64,000 nt of DNA. Source: Oligoflexus sp. Lineage in GTDB: Bacteria; Bdellovibrionota_B; Oligoflexia; Oligoflexales; Oligoflexaceae. The stretch is from positions 1 to 64,000 of the forward strand of contig JACMOC010000059.1 in the NCBI GenBank assembly GCA_014378195.1, read 5' to 3'. The position numbers and the translations under genes were made by a program. The stretch's first letter is position 1. Each line of letters starts with the position of its first letter. The notes beneath the pieces are model-generated. The model saw nothing but the letters and a program-made list of their open reading frames with translations, was not told the origin of the DNA and made no database searches. Shown one piece after another: positions 8,558 to 18,288 of this stretch.

Positions 8558-9181
8558 ATGAAGTCTCAATCTGCCGCTCTTTCCTACGCTCTTGTTTTAA
8601 CAGCAGCGACGAGTGTCATGGCCTGTAAAAACGATACCAAGATGAGCGCCGGCGTAAACCTTAAAAATGGTTCGTCTGTCGCCGCAAAAGGCGATGATAC
8701 CCCGATCGATACGTCCCTCCCTAACGATGCGCCTGTTGCCGTTGCGCCTTCCACCGTCGTCGCCGTGAGTCCTGCCGTCGCGCCGGCTTCAGCACCGGTT
8801 TCAGCACCTTCTCCCGTGGCTGCCACATTTAAGCCTCCACCTGTCGCAGTGCCTTCAACAGCCGTTAAAAAAGGTAATTTCACGGTCTGGACAGTCCCGG
8901 CGGATCCGGTTCCGTTCAAACATTACATGGTTTACATACTCGTGAATATTCCACTCGTGGCAACAAACTACACCGATAAAGATGTGACTGGTTCTGTTAT
9001 AGGATCCGATACTTATGTAAAGGATTTTGGAGGCCTCTGGCCCTTCGACAAATTTACAACGTCCCCAGGGTATGGCCTTTATCAAGTCGACATTCCAGGC
9101 TCATTCCGCAAGGTAAGCGACATGATCAAAGTGCAGTCCACGCTCCTCAATGAAAACCAAGAGCTCAAAATCGTTTTCTAG
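8558..9181 (+). CDS. small lipoprotein of unknown function
   Basis: 207 residues. A signal sequence ends in SVMAC (lipidated Cys at about residue 23). It is followed by a low-complexity region of Val/Ala/Pro repeats (about residues 55-100) that probably spans periplasm or cell wall, and a globular C-terminal part of about 100 residues without a recognised domain. A GGGGGAAAATGAATG context precedes the ATG. The gene stands between DoxX and the OYE gene, all on the same strand but with its own intergenic spaces. Confidence 0.65.
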   Translation: MKSQSAALSYALVLTAATSVMACKNDTKMSAGVNLKNGSSVAAKGDDTPIDTSLPNDAPVAVAPSTVVAVSPAVAPASAPVSAPSPVAATFKPPPVAVPSTAVKKGNFTVWTVPADPVPFKHYMVYILVNIPLVATNYTDKDVTGSVIGSDTYVKDFGGLWPFDKFTTSPGYGLYQVDIPGSFRKVSDMIKVQSTLLNENQELKIVF

Positions 9182-9297
9182 AAGGGTCGGCGAGTCATTG
9201 ATCCCGAGGCTTTTCCGCAGCTGAAAAGACTGGCAACACCAGTTGTGCTGTATACAATGGGGAAGCTCTGGATTAACACGCGAGGAATCATACCGCC

Positions 9298-10365
9298 ATG
9301 CCACACCTACTCGATCCTATTCACATCGGCTCGTTACAACTCAACAATCGTGTAATCATGGCTCCGCTTACGCGCTGCCGCGCTTCAGGCCCGGACGGTC
9401 GTACACCCAACGTCCTCATGAAAAAGTATTACGTCCAGAGAGCGAGCGCAGGTTTGATCATCACAGAAGCGACTTCCGTCACACCTATGGGTGTGGGATA
9501 TGAACACACGCCCGGCATTTGGAACGACGATCATGTCAGGGCTTGGGCTGATATAACCGCCGCTGTTCACGATGCGGGCGGAAAAATTGTCCTCCAACTC
9601 TGGCACGTTGGACGCATTTCACACTCTGTTTTCTTGAACGGCAAGTCACCTGTCGCGCCCAGTGCAATCGCAGCTGAGGGATCCGTAAGTCAACTTCGTC
9701 CAAAACGCGACTATGAAGTCCCGCGCGCTCTCGAACTTTCAGAAATCAAGGACACGATTGAGACCTATCGAAAAGGCGCTGAAAATGCAAAAAAAGCTGG
9801 TTTTGATGGTGTTGAAATTCATGGTGCCAACGGTTATCTAATCGATCAGTTTCTGCAAGACATTAGCAATCATCGCACGGACGCCTACGGGGGTACTCTC
9901 GAAAACCGCGCGCGCTTTTTGCTCGAAGTCACAGACGCCGTCACCAGCGTTTGGGGTGCAGACAGAGTCGGCGTCCATCTTGCGCCTCGCGGCGATTCCC
10001 ACTCTATGGGTGATTCAAACTTGAAACAGACCTTTTCATACACCGTCGAGCAACTCAACAAACGCCGGATTGCATTTCTCTGCACGCGTGAACATGTAGG
10101 TACCGATAGCCTCGGCCCTATCTTAAGACCGCTCTTTAAGGGCGTTTATATTGCAAATGAAGGATTTACTTTAGAATCAGCAGAAGAAATTGTAGCGAGA
10201 GGCGGAGCCGACGCAGTTGCATTCGGCCGACCATTTATTGCAAACCCTGATCTGGTGAAACGTTTTGCGACCAAGACCCCGTTAAACGCACTCGTTCCCG
10301 AAACGATTTACGCGGAAGGGGGCCTGGGATATACAGACTATCCGTTTCTTCCGAACATCAATTAA
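9298..10365 (+). CDS. Old Yellow Enzyme family NADH:flavin oxidoreductase (NemA-like)
   Basis: 355 residues, the normal length. MAPLTRCRA at the N-terminus, HVGRISH, GFDGVEIHGANGYLIDQF (His/Asn pair that binds the substrate carbonyl or nitro group), NHRTDAYGG and AVAFGRPFIANPDLV mark an FMN-containing TIM-barrel OYE that reduces activated alkenes or nitro compounds with NAD(P)H. It is probably a cytoplasmic detoxification enzyme. Its stop codon overlaps the stop of the convergent ceramidase gene by 8 bases, leaving no space for a terminator between them. Confidence 0.92.
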   Translation: MPHLLDPIHIGSLQLNNRVIMAPLTRCRASGPDGRTPNVLMKKYYVQRASAGLIITEATSVTPMGVGYEHTPGIWNDDHVRAWADITAAVHDAGGKIVLQLWHVGRISHSVFLNGKSPVAPSAIAAEGSVSQLRPKRDYEVPRALELSEIKDTIETYRKGAENAKKAGFDGVEIHGANGYLIDQFLQDISNHRTDAYGGTLENRARFLLEVTDAVTSVWGADRVGVHLAPRGDSHSMGDSNLKQTFSYTVEQLNKRRIAFLCTREHVGTDSLGPILRPLFKGVYIANEGFTLESAEEIVARGGADAVAFGRPFIANPDLVKRFATKTPLNALVPETIYAEGGLGYTDYPFLPNIN

Positions 10366-12442
10366 CGATGAAAGTCTTTGATAGACCTTCAAAGGCTTTG
10401 ATTTTTCCCAAGGGTGTTTTCAGGTCGCCCTTGTAACGAATGCGGTAGACGCCTGCGTCTGCCGCTATCGTATCCCAGGTGATAGTCACTTTGGAGTTGG
10501 CAACACCACTCCGTTCCCACTGAAACGTCGTTTCTGGATCCCAATCGTGGAGGACAGGCACAAACTTGTTTTCGGTGCCATTTATCACCTGCTTTTCAAT
10601 AAGCAAAAAGCTGTCCATCGTTTTAAAATTATTATTGGGATGGGCACCCCAGAATTGAACCGATACCAACTCGCCGTTTGCATAGGTGTCATGAGGCTGA
10701 ATATTGACGTCGCCAAACTTCTTGCCCATTGGCGTATTGTCAAAAGCAACTTTGTGCGTGAAATCAACAGCGCCCTTCGTCACATCGGGCGGGGTCGGGC
10801 CAGGGGGCACTTCGCTGCCGGAAACAATCGCTCGCGATAACTTCACAAATTCCTGCTGAAATCCAGCCTGCTCGTTCGGCCCGAACTGCGTGCATGCTCC
10901 CTCGTACCATTGTTTCGCGTATTCTTCGCGGGTTGCCATGTATGAGGAGTAGGAGTTCGATAAACTGGAGATGACTCCGTATTTGACACCAACAGCGTTG
11001 AGTTCCCTCAACACTGCTTTACGGAATCGTCGACCTGACATTGTCGTGACTTCAGCGGGGACGGCTACGATAGCCAGAGTGCCGATCTTGATTAACTGAA
11101 CAGGCATGATCTGCGGAGTCATCGTCGCCCCACCCCTATTTAAATGGGCGATGCCTGTTGGCAACAGTACTGGTTTTTCGGCCTGACATGCACGGTAGGC
11201 TTCTTCTCCGGTTGCAGGCCAGACGACAGAGAAAATACCGCCAAGGACGCCCGTCAGAAGCGTGGCTTTTGGGTTGTTTTTCCAAGTCAGACTATCGATC
11301 GTCGTTCCATTTTGATAAAGGGGTGCTGGACTCTGATTATCCATCGGGCTGCCTGCTGAGAACGAAGCGCCCATTCCTGCAGGACACGTCAAGGCTCGTG
11401 CACTTTCCACATAGAGCTCGCGCATGTCGACCCATTCGTGGCGATAATCTACCGATCCGCTCAACTGCTCGGTAGCGCCCTCGTAAAGCTCTTTAGCCTT
11501 ATTATATTGACCCTGAACAGCATTGTTGAGACTTGGGTTACTGCGTAAAGTGTGATCAGAGATCGCCTGGCCAAAGCCGAAATTAGGCGTAACATCTCCT
11601 TCGTTCGCTTGGACGAATCCTGCAACAAAGGTCTTGGGCGCGCGATAGTCGGCGCCTTTATCTCTTTCAAAAAGATAAGCTGCCCATCCTTTATTATCAC
11701 CTGTAATCAGATGATTTTTGGGGCCCATACTGTCGGGATGCACGGCAAACCAGTTGAACATTCCGATTTCTTCACCGGTGTTCGCCACGAACTTGAGTAA
11801 GGTAAATGTTTTGTCCGTGTTGCTGTCATATAAAGCGCGTTCTTCTGCCGGATTGTTATTATAAGCTGTCTCGGCACGATTTCCGCCCACTCCCTCCAGA
11901 GCGCCTTCGTTGACGAGGATTTTACCAGGCTGCAAGTTCTTGTGGGCTCTCACGATCGACTGGTAGATTCCGTCAACGATCATCTCAAAATGATTTTTGA
12001 TGAATCCCTTGATTGTTGCATCATAGAGAAAATACCCCGAATAGCCACCGGGTCCACCATGAGTATGTGTCGCTGAAAGCAAAATATTTTTTTCGCTGTA
12101 GTAAGGTGCTAGCTCAGGATTGGCTGCCACCTTCTCCGCCACCTTGAGTTTAACCATTTGAAACAACATACCGAGATCAGCTGTGACCACCACAACCCGC
12201 TTTGCATTATCACCAACAATAAACGCACGCGAATGAAGACGCATTTGAATGCCGGCCGTCGACTGACTCCCGTCGGCATATCCCATCATTCCTATCTCAG
12301 CCGCCGGCCCAGTAATATCGTATATGCCTGTTCCTATTAGATATTCACCTTCAGCTAAGCGCGGAACGTCAGCACGAGCTTGAACACAGACCATACTCAA
12401 CAGCACAGCGGATACCGAGCTCGCAAGCCATTGCAACTTCAT
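10358..12442 (-). CDS. neutral/alkaline ceramidase homologue with Thr in place of the catalytic Ser
   Basis: 694 residues. A signal peptide ends near VQARA-D. The N-terminal catalytic domain starts IGTGIYDITGPAAEIGMMGY and has MRLHSRAFIV, LLSATHTHGGPGGY (zinc ligands His126, His128) and FAVHPDSM (His235). A C-terminal Ig-like domain ends the protein. These match neutral ceramidases, which hydrolyse ceramide to sphingosine and fatty acid outside the cytoplasm. The nucleophile motif, normally G-D/N-x-S-P-N, reads NEGDVTPN here, so Thr285 replaces Ser. The codon is ACG, with no ambiguity. Either Thr works as nucleophile or the substrate differs. An ornithine-lipid module lies nearby, so an N-acyl amino lipid is a possible substrate (inference). 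Confidence 0.85.
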   Translation of the reverse strand: MKLQWLASSVSAVLLSMVCVQARADVPRLAEGEYLIGTGIYDITGPAAEIGMMGYADGSQSTAGIQMRLHSRAFIVGDNAKRVVVVTADLGMLFQMVKLKVAEKVAANPELAPYYSEKNILLSATHTHGGPGGYSGYFLYDATIKGFIKNHFEMIVDGIYQSIVRAHKNLQPGKILVNEGALEGVGGNRAETAYNNNPAEERALYDSNTDKTFTLLKFVANTGEEIGMFNWFAVHPDSMGPKNHLITGDNKGWAAYLFERDKGADYRAPKTFVAGFVQANEGDVTPNFGFGQAISDHTLRSNPSLNNAVQGQYNKAKELYEGATEQLSGSVDYRHEWVDMRELYVESARALTCPAGMGASFSAGSPMDNQSPAPLYQNGTTIDSLTWKNNPKATLLTGVLGGIFSVVWPATGEEAYRACQAEKPVLLPTGIAHLNRGGATMTPQIMPVQLIKIGTLAIVAVPAEVTTMSGRRFRKAVLRELNAVGVKYGVISSLSNSYSSYMATREEYAKQWYEGACTQFGPNEQAGFQQEFVKLSRAIVSGSEVPPGPTPPDVTKGAVDFTHKVAFDNTPMGKKFGDVNIQPHDTYANGELVSVQFWGAHPNNNFKTMDSFLLIEKQVINGTENKFVPVLHDWDPETTFQWERSGVANSKVTITWDTIAADAGVYRIRYKGDLKTPLGKIKAFEGLSKTFIVN

Positions 12443-12634
12443 AAGACTCCTTGCATCGCGTTATTCATTTTTAGGGGGGGAGGATGAAGTTTGACATAGT
12501 TAGCGCCAGCTTTCAATGAAACGTTGCCTTATGCAAACACCCAGACTTCCCGCTAAAAGAAGTTTGGATCCAGCCAACGCAACAACATTATTTGCTTAAT
12601 AAAGTGATAAACACAGGATGATCGTCGCCGAGTC

Positions 12635-13291
12635 TCATGAGGTTTGCAGGAGATGTTTGATTAAAATAAAATGACAGATCGCTGCTACACCTACCAGAAT
12701 ATGGAAAATTTCGTGATAGCCAAAAATTTGTGGCCACGGATTGGGTTTTTTAAGACCATAAATTAGCGCACCGACCGTGTAAATAATGCCGCCACTGAGC
12801 ATCAGAGTGATTCCGCTCGTTCCTAATACGTGGCTCATAGCCGAAATAAATGGAAAACCTAACCATCCTGCGGCGACATAGAGTATGGCCGCCAACCACT
12901 TAGGCGCGTTAATCCAAAATATGGATTGGATAATGCCAACAGCCGCGACTGTCCATATAAGGGCTATTGCCTTATGGTTGTCCGGATCTGGCAATGTCAG
13001 GTAGAAAACTGGTGTTGTCGTACCGGCAATGAGAGCGAATATCGCAGCGTGATCGATTCGCCTCATGATACTCCGTGCTTTTTCGCCCCAATGAACACGA
13101 TGGTAAATAGCGCTCGAGGTAAATAAACCCACTAAACTCAGCGAATAAATCGTAACGGTCGTAAACTCACCAGACGACCGGCAAAGATCCAGCAGCATAA
13201 GGCACGCGCCTAAACTTATGAAAGCTGCCGCTTCATGAAATCGACCTCTTAGCAGAGGCTTTGCCAACTTTTCTACCGATGGGCTTTCCAT
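12635..13291 (-). CDS. hemolysin III family membrane protein (PAQR/YqfA type)
   Basis: 218 residues with seven predicted membrane segments. RGRFHEAAAFISLGACLML, SAIYHRVHW, RIDHAAIFALIAGT-TPVF, and the C-terminal GYHEIFHILVGVAAICHF are the conserved blocks of the hemolysin III/PAQR family; the His residues in the last block and in SAIYHR form the predicted metal site. Family members are membrane hydrolases or regulators of membrane lipid state, and true haemolysis is not established for most. It is monocistronic. Confidence 0.9.
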   Translation of the reverse strand: MESPSVEKLAKPLLRGRFHEAAAFISLGACLMLLDLCRSSGEFTTVTIYSLSLVGLFTSSAIYHRVHWGEKARSIMRRIDHAAIFALIAGTTTPVFYLTLPDPDNHKAIALIWTVAAVGIIQSIFWINAPKWLAAILYVAAGWLGFPFISAMSHVLGTSGITLMLSGGIIYTVGALIYGLKKPNPWPQIFGYHEIFHILVGVAAICHFILIKHLLQTS

Positions 13292-13568
13292 GTCCGTAAG
13301 GTCCTTTTTGTAGAAACTTATTCAAAGTAACGCTTAACATAAAAAGCTTGAGACTTAAGCATCTTTTGACAAATAACGATCGTTTTCAAGAGGAACGTCC
13401 GCCCAAAGTTACTTCACCCCTGTAGATAGGGGTTACAAAATTTCTTAAGCCTTCTTTTTATTTTTCGTTTTGACGTGCCGTTTCAGGGGCTTACGCGTTG
13501 CTTTTTGAATGAGCGTGAGAGGCGTGATTCTTGAAGAGAGAGGAAGAAGTCATTTAGGAGGTCAAGGT

Positions 13569-13961
13569 ATGAGCACGTTTAGACGCGAAACCGGCGAAGA
13601 ATTTTCCTCAAGTCAAAATCAAACAGTAGAGGTCGACATAAACTTCCCGCGCTTCTTAGAAGAATTTGAAAACCTTGAACTTAGCGAAGCGGATTTGCTG
13701 CTCAAAACCCTAGCACGGATTGAGCTCATGACGTGGAATGACGTCTACCGTTCGTCGACGAAATCACCAGGAGACAAACGCGGCATAAACTTTGAACCGC
13801 TCGATAAAAACACCGAGGGAGGCCCGCGCATTGCAACAATTCGCGTGACAGGGAAGTTCCGGGCCCGGGTTTGCCGCGAGGGTCGCAAAATGAGACTCAT
13901 AAGCCTCCATCCTGATCATGATAGCGCTTATTCCGAAGGTGTCGACTCAAAATTCCAGTAA
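13569..13961 (+). CDS. small protein of unknown function, weakly RelE-like
   Basis: The ATG at 13569 follows TTAGGAGGTCAAGGT, the strongest ribosome-binding site in the area, so I prefer it over the ATG 60 bases upstream. The 130-residue product has an acidic helical N-terminal half and a C-terminal part IATIRVTGKFRARVCREG followed by MRLISLHPDHDSAY. An I-R-sGk-RAR---eg--MR-----pDHd-AY pattern resembles the C-terminal strands of RelE/ParE-type toxins, but no antitoxin gene lies beside it and the similarity is weak. The gene ends 5 bases before the convergent membrane-protein gene. Confidence 0.55.
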   Translation: MSTFRRETGEEFSSSQNQTVEVDINFPRFLEEFENLELSEADLLLKTLARIELMTWNDVYRSSTKSPGDKRGINFEPLDKNTEGGPRIATIRVTGKFRARVCREGRKMRLISLHPDHDSAYSEGVDSKFQ

Positions 13962-13966
13962 CCCTT

Positions 13967-14716
13967 TTAGTCGTTCCAGTCGAGATCAAGCTTTGGTACT
14001 TTTCTATTATCAGTCACCGAGAGGGACGAAAGCGAGTCACGCACGTTCTCCTCGGGTATTTCGCCTTCAGAGTTCCGGCTCAAGCGGCCCAAATTCAAAG
14101 TTTGGCGTAAATTATTCTGGCCAGGACTATACAAATATTGAACGTGGTTCACAAATTCGGCATCGAATAAATCTTTGTTCGGCTTATGAAAGACCGCGAC
14201 CTTGACGACTGTTGGCGTCGACACTTTAGTCATTCCCGAGACGACAGTATCTTCATCCAAAGAAAACTGACCAACCGACGTTTCATCAAGGTTCCATTGC
14301 GCCTTAACCTCCTGGTCGGGCTGTGATCGTGGTGAACCCAGCGACACAGGCGTTATCCGCGTGCGGGACACGCGTGGCGCCTGCATTCTTCCTATCGACT
14401 GAAGAGGCATACGGACCACAATCACCTTCGCTATGATGGACCGCCGATCTAAAATGCGTTTTCGTGCCGCGGGCGATTTTTTTGGCTTCACAACATGCCC
14501 CTTATCGCTGACGTGTACGATCACCCAAAGGGCAAGGACGCCGAGCGGAAGCCCTGAGGCGACACAAACGGCGAATAGGTTGCCATTTGAAACGCATGCG
14601 ACAGCGGCGACAAGGATCGACATCCAACTCACAAGCGTCAGGGCTGTTTTATTAAAGACGTTCATTCCATGAGGAGTCATACGAACCATCCTGTGGAGAC
14701 TCAATACAAATTTCAC
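13967..14716 (-). CDS. membrane protein of unknown function
   Basis: 249 residues from a GTG start at 14716; Met codons at positions 10, 13 and 18 of the frame are alternative starts. Two hydrophobic segments (about residues 25-45 and 48-70) are followed by a basic stretch (KPKKSPAARKRIL) and a long hydrophilic cytoplasmic tail without a recognised domain. I do not recognise the family. It is convergent with the small gene at 13569 and divergent from the DUF1592 gene, 309 bases away. Confidence 0.5.
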   Translation of the reverse strand: MKFVLSLHRMVRMTPHGMNVFNKTALTLVSWMSILVAAVACVSNGNLFAVCVASGLPLGVLALWVIVHVSDKGHVVKPKKSPAARKRILDRRSIIAKVIVVRMPLQSIGRMQAPRVSRTRITPVSLGSPRSQPDQEVKAQWNLDETSVGQFSLDEDTVVSGMTKVSTPTVVKVAVFHKPNKDLFDAEFVNHVQYLYSPGQNNLRQTLNLGRLSRNSEGEIPEENVRDSLSSLSVTDNRKVPKLDLDWND

Positions 14717-15025
14717 AAGGAATCGGCAAAACAGGGCCGCAGTTGAGGGAAATTACCAGCGCTTCCCTTGGGCATAAGTCTCAGACCTTTTAGAGTGCTC
14801 GCGCTATCAACTGCTTACCTGCAGCCTTGAAGCCTAAGTTTCAAGTGCCTCCCTTAAATCTTACCGCTCCCCTCGGATTTAACGCCATTGCCCCCAAATT
14901 AATCACAACTTTCTCTCTTGTTTTCAGAGACATACACAATTCTTTCAAGTTCGCCGCAGATCGCACCGATAGATAGAACGAGGCACTGTCTGAAAAGTGC
15001 TCGTTCTGTCCCGGAGGCGACAATA
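14717..15025. other. divergent intergenic region, no gene seen
   Basis: 309 bases between two divergently transcribed genes. It must hold both promoters, but I see no clear -35/-10 pair. Short frames on both strands here look like shadows. Confidence 0.4.
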
Positions 15026-16771
15026 ATGCGACTGCTGTTATGTGTAATCCTTTCAACACTTTGTATCGCGAGCTCGTGCAGCAAAGCGCCGAAGCGTGTG
15101 GGATTTTCGCAATCAGACGATAGTGTGCCCGATCCTTCAGCCGATCCGGATGCCGGAGCCGCTATCAAAAATGCTCAGACTGCTGGTGATTATATAGCGA
15201 ACCTTCGCTGTGATGCCCCGGAGACCTTAAGGGGTCTTCGTGCCTGGCGGCGTCTGAGCAATATCGAAGTCCAAAATACAGTCGTGGATATTTTCCAGCT
15301 TAGCGACGTGGATTTTTCGCAGTTTCCGCCCGACCTACCCAAAAAAGAAATCTTTGACACGATGAATATTGAATCGAATTATATCGGCGATTCCCGTTTT
15401 GCGGGTTACGAAAATTTTGCCAAAAGCTTAATGAGCAAAGTCAATATCACAGTTCTTTTTCCCTGCTTGAAGGATGGAGCGGCCTGTCTGTCTAAACAAC
15501 TGCCGGCACTTTTGCAAAATGCTTGGCGACGCCCGAGTGTTGCGAGCGAGGTCACAGACCTTACGACGCTCTACACGGGCCTCCTCGCTGACGGACTTTC
15601 CGCTGAAAACGCGGCCCGTTCAACAATCGAAGCGATCGTACTATCCCACAATTTTCTATATCGCTCCGAACTCGGCGTCCTTCAGCCCGACAACTCATTC
15701 GTCCTCACGGATTGGGAGATGGCGTCCGCACTCTCCTACATCCTCTGGCGCCGTCCTCCAAACGCGGAGCTTCGCAAAATGGCAGCAACCAATGCCCTCG
15801 AGGACCCTGAGGCTATAAAGGCCGTTGCTGAAAAAATGATGGCTGATCCTCTCGCTAAAGCAGCCTGGAAAGACTTTGGTGGGCAGTGGCTCGATACCGC
15901 ACGGATCACCTCCTCGACCAAAAAGAACGCGCCTGATTTCACTGCGGATGTAAAAGCGAAGATGGTAGCTGAAACACGAGACTTTGTATCTGCTGTAATG
16001 TTTGATCCCATCGCACCAACTTTCAAAACTCTTATGACGGCGGATTATACGCCTGCCGATGCAGTTCTCGATACCTTCTACAATTCTAAGTCTGTCTCGG
16101 GAAAAACTGCCTATGTGCAGCCGGAACGAAGAGGCGTATTAGGCCAGGCGGGGTTTCTCTCCAGCCATTCGACTGACGAGATGTCCAATCCAATCCTTCG
16201 CGGCGCCTTCATTGGCGAACGGATTTTGTGCATGGATTTCAAAGGGGCCCCTCCAACTCCAACCCCTGTGAAGGTCGCTGGACTTAGTTCCAAGGCAATA
16301 TTCAAGGCCCACAATTCAAGCCCCACATGTGCCGGGTGCCATACGACGATTGATAACCTTGGTTTTTCGCTCGAGAACTTCGATTACCTAGGGAAGTACC
16401 GAACCATTGACGAAGGGCAGCCTGTAACGGTCGAAGGAACTCTGGCGGTGGATGGCAAAAATATTCCCATCACCTCGCCCCAGCAAATGCTCGATGCCAT
16501 AGCAAGCTCAACGACGGCTCAGCAGTGCTGGGTCCGCGAAGCATTTCGTTATGGATTTGGGCGGACGGAATTTTACTGGCGCAACATTCCGGGCCGTACG
16601 GAGCAGCCGGCTCTGAGCGCTCAAGGCAGCCTCGATCGTTGCCAGATCGATAATGCAACGACGGCTATGATCAGTAAAGGCGGCGATCTTAAAACAGCCA
16701 TCATCGAGCTCATCGCAAGCCCTGGATTCCGTTACCGCCTCAAAGGCGTCCCTGAAATACAACCCCTATGA
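15026..16771 (+). CDS. DUF1592-type secreted lipoprotein with a c-type haem motif
   Basis: I place the start at ATG 15026 because GGAGGCGACAATA precedes it and a lipoprotein signal (LCVILSTLCIASSC) follows at once. The 581-residue product holds the DUF1587/1595/1592/1588/1585 series of planctomycete-type cytochrome proteins: RRLSNIEVQNTV, NAWRRPSVASEV--L, LSHNFLYRSELG, a WRRPPNAEL block, and CAGCH (Cys435-His439) in TCAGCH-TIDNLGFSLENFDYLG. The CxxCH indicates covalent haem attachment outside the cytoplasm. The partner DUF1552 gene follows after 16 bases, as in other genomes. The biochemical function of this pair is not established. Confidence 0.85.
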   Translation: MRLLLCVILSTLCIASSCSKAPKRVGFSQSDDSVPDPSADPDAGAAIKNAQTAGDYIANLRCDAPETLRGLRAWRRLSNIEVQNTVVDIFQLSDVDFSQFPPDLPKKEIFDTMNIESNYIGDSRFAGYENFAKSLMSKVNITVLFPCLKDGAACLSKQLPALLQNAWRRPSVASEVTDLTTLYTGLLADGLSAENAARSTIEAIVLSHNFLYRSELGVLQPDNSFVLTDWEMASALSYILWRRPPNAELRKMAATNALEDPEAIKAVAEKMMADPLAKAAWKDFGGQWLDTARITSSTKKNAPDFTADVKAKMVAETRDFVSAVMFDPIAPTFKTLMTADYTPADAVLDTFYNSKSVSGKTAYVQPERRGVLGQAGFLSSHSTDEMSNPILRGAFIGERILCMDFKGAPPTPTPVKVAGLSSKAIFKAHNSSPTCAGCHTTIDNLGFSLENFDYLGKYRTIDEGQPVTVEGTLAVDGKNIPITSPQQMLDAIASSTTAQQCWVREAFRYGFGRTEFYWRNIPGRTEQPALSAQGSLDRCQIDNATTAMISKGGDLKTAIIELIASPGFRYRLKGVPEIQPL

Positions 16772-16787
16772 TCGAGGACTGACGGTT

Positions 16788-18200
16788 ATGATGATAAAAA
16801 ATGGTGTTTCCCGGCGCAAACTCCTCGAAATGACAAACAGCGCCTTCTTACTTTACCCACTCCTGCAAACCCTAAAGCTCTCGGAAGCAAGAGCAGCGGG
16901 CGCCATCATTCCGCGTGTCGTGTTCACACACGCCTCCTGCGGAGTCGCCCCGGCCGATTTCTGGAACCTGACGGGCAGTGGCCCCCTGGGCACGCTCCCC
17001 AAAATACTTTCGCCATTGGAAGCGCATAAAGCCGATATGATTCAACTCCGCGGCGTTTGCACCCGTGGCAGCAGCAATCATGATGGAGGCCCAGGCCAAG
17101 TCCTTGCGGGTTATGGCAAACTCGGCGGAGTTCCACTCGATACGAGCATCGCGACGTCCGTTGACAAACCTTATTCGCTCGATCAGATGCTCGGCGATCG
17201 CTGGGGCGAAAAAACCGCAAAAAAAGCTATTCTACTTGGGTCGGGAACATCCACGCCGACACTCAATCCCTTTATCAGCTACAACAAAGCTGGCGTCGGT
17301 CAACCTTCTGTTGACAATCCTAAGGCCGCCTTTGATTCAATCTTTGGTGGGTTCAAACTCACCAGCGGTGGATCATCCGCCCTTCGTCTGGCAAGCGACA
17401 ACGTAACGAGTGGACGCAAACGTATTATCGATTACCTCAGAGGGGATTTGCGCAAGATCTCGAGTTCGCTTGGAGACATGGAACGGAAAATGTTTGAATC
17501 GCACTTCACGACCCTCGACGACATTTCAAAGGAAATCATCAAACAGGATGCGGCTGCAACTGTGGGTACAACTTCATCCTCTTCGGGCGGTACTTTAGCC
17601 CCAGGTACGGTATCGCGATTAATCGCGTGCAGCCCTAGCACCATAAGCGGCCTGCCTGCTGACACTACAAATTATGCGGCGGTCCGAAGCCTCAATAATC
17701 AAATTATGGTGCAGGCCCTCGCATGCGGTATTACGCGCGTGGGTGTCATGGTATTTGCAAGCTCCGATACAACGCTCGATTACGGCAACGGCGGCAGCTA
17801 TCATGGTGATTCGCATGGCGACCTACCAGGGTTGGCAGTGGCTCAAACCGCGTTTATGGGGAGCGTTGCCGAACTCATTACCTTGTTAAAAGCTGTGAAG
17901 ACGGTCGATGCCACTCTTTTTGATGAAACGCTCGTATGTTTCACGTCAGACCTTGGAGAGAACCCGGGCGACCATACCGGCATCAACGTACCTTGGTTGC
18001 TCCTGGGTCGGCTGGGCGGCAAACTTAAAGGGGGTCGTCAGATCAGTTTCCCCTATACCCCTGGCCTTTATTCCTCCGTCACCAACGGGATGGATCACAA
18101 TCGTGTTTTGATTTCCGTCGCGGCGCTCCTTGGCGAACCAGACATCAAAGTAATTGGCAACACAGCATTCACGGGCACTGTTCCCGAAATCGTCGGATGA
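16788..18200 (+). CDS. DUF1552 family protein, probable Tat-exported partner of the DUF1592 protein
   Basis: 470 residues. VSRRKLLEM at the N-terminus followed by a hydrophobic stretch to SEARAAG is a twin-arginine signal. The mature part (PRVVFTHASCGVAPADFW, LSPLEAHKADMIQLRGV, SNHDGGPGQVL, and SYHGDSHGD) fits the DUF1552 family, which is related to DUF1501/sulfatase-like folds and almost always follows a DUF1592 gene. The two genes form an operon with a 16-base gap. A TatA gene is present at 22366 but is not in this operon. Substrate unknown. Confidence 0.85.
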   Translation: MMIKNGVSRRKLLEMTNSAFLLYPLLQTLKLSEARAAGAIIPRVVFTHASCGVAPADFWNLTGSGPLGTLPKILSPLEAHKADMIQLRGVCTRGSSNHDGGPGQVLAGYGKLGGVPLDTSIATSVDKPYSLDQMLGDRWGEKTAKKAILLGSGTSTPTLNPFISYNKAGVGQPSVDNPKAAFDSIFGGFKLTSGGSSALRLASDNVTSGRKRIIDYLRGDLRKISSSLGDMERKMFESHFTTLDDISKEIIKQDAAATVGTTSSSSGGTLAPGTVSRLIACSPSTISGLPADTTNYAAVRSLNNQIMVQALACGITRVGVMVFASSDTTLDYGNGGSYHGDSHGDLPGLAVAQTAFMGSVAELITLLKAVKTVDATLFDETLVCFTSDLGENPGDHTGINVPWLLLGRLGGKLKGGRQISFPYTPGLYSSVTNGMDHNRVLISVAALLGEPDIKVIGNTAFTGTVPEIVG

Positions 18201-18288
18201 CACGGGCGCGCGGCAATCCAGCGCTCTAGGCACCCCTCGATCAAAATGGTAGAAAAGCCTTCTAAAGTGACCCTTTGAGGAGCTACCT

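Noticed and set aside
13416-13433. Hairpin ACCCCT-GTAGAT-AGGGGT upstream of the small gene at 13569.
   Set aside because: Six-base stem without a T run and far from the start codon; too weak to call a terminator or operator.
13569-13961. Toxin-antitoxin system.
   Set aside because: Only a weak RelE-like tail is seen and no partner gene is adjacent; kept as unknown protein.
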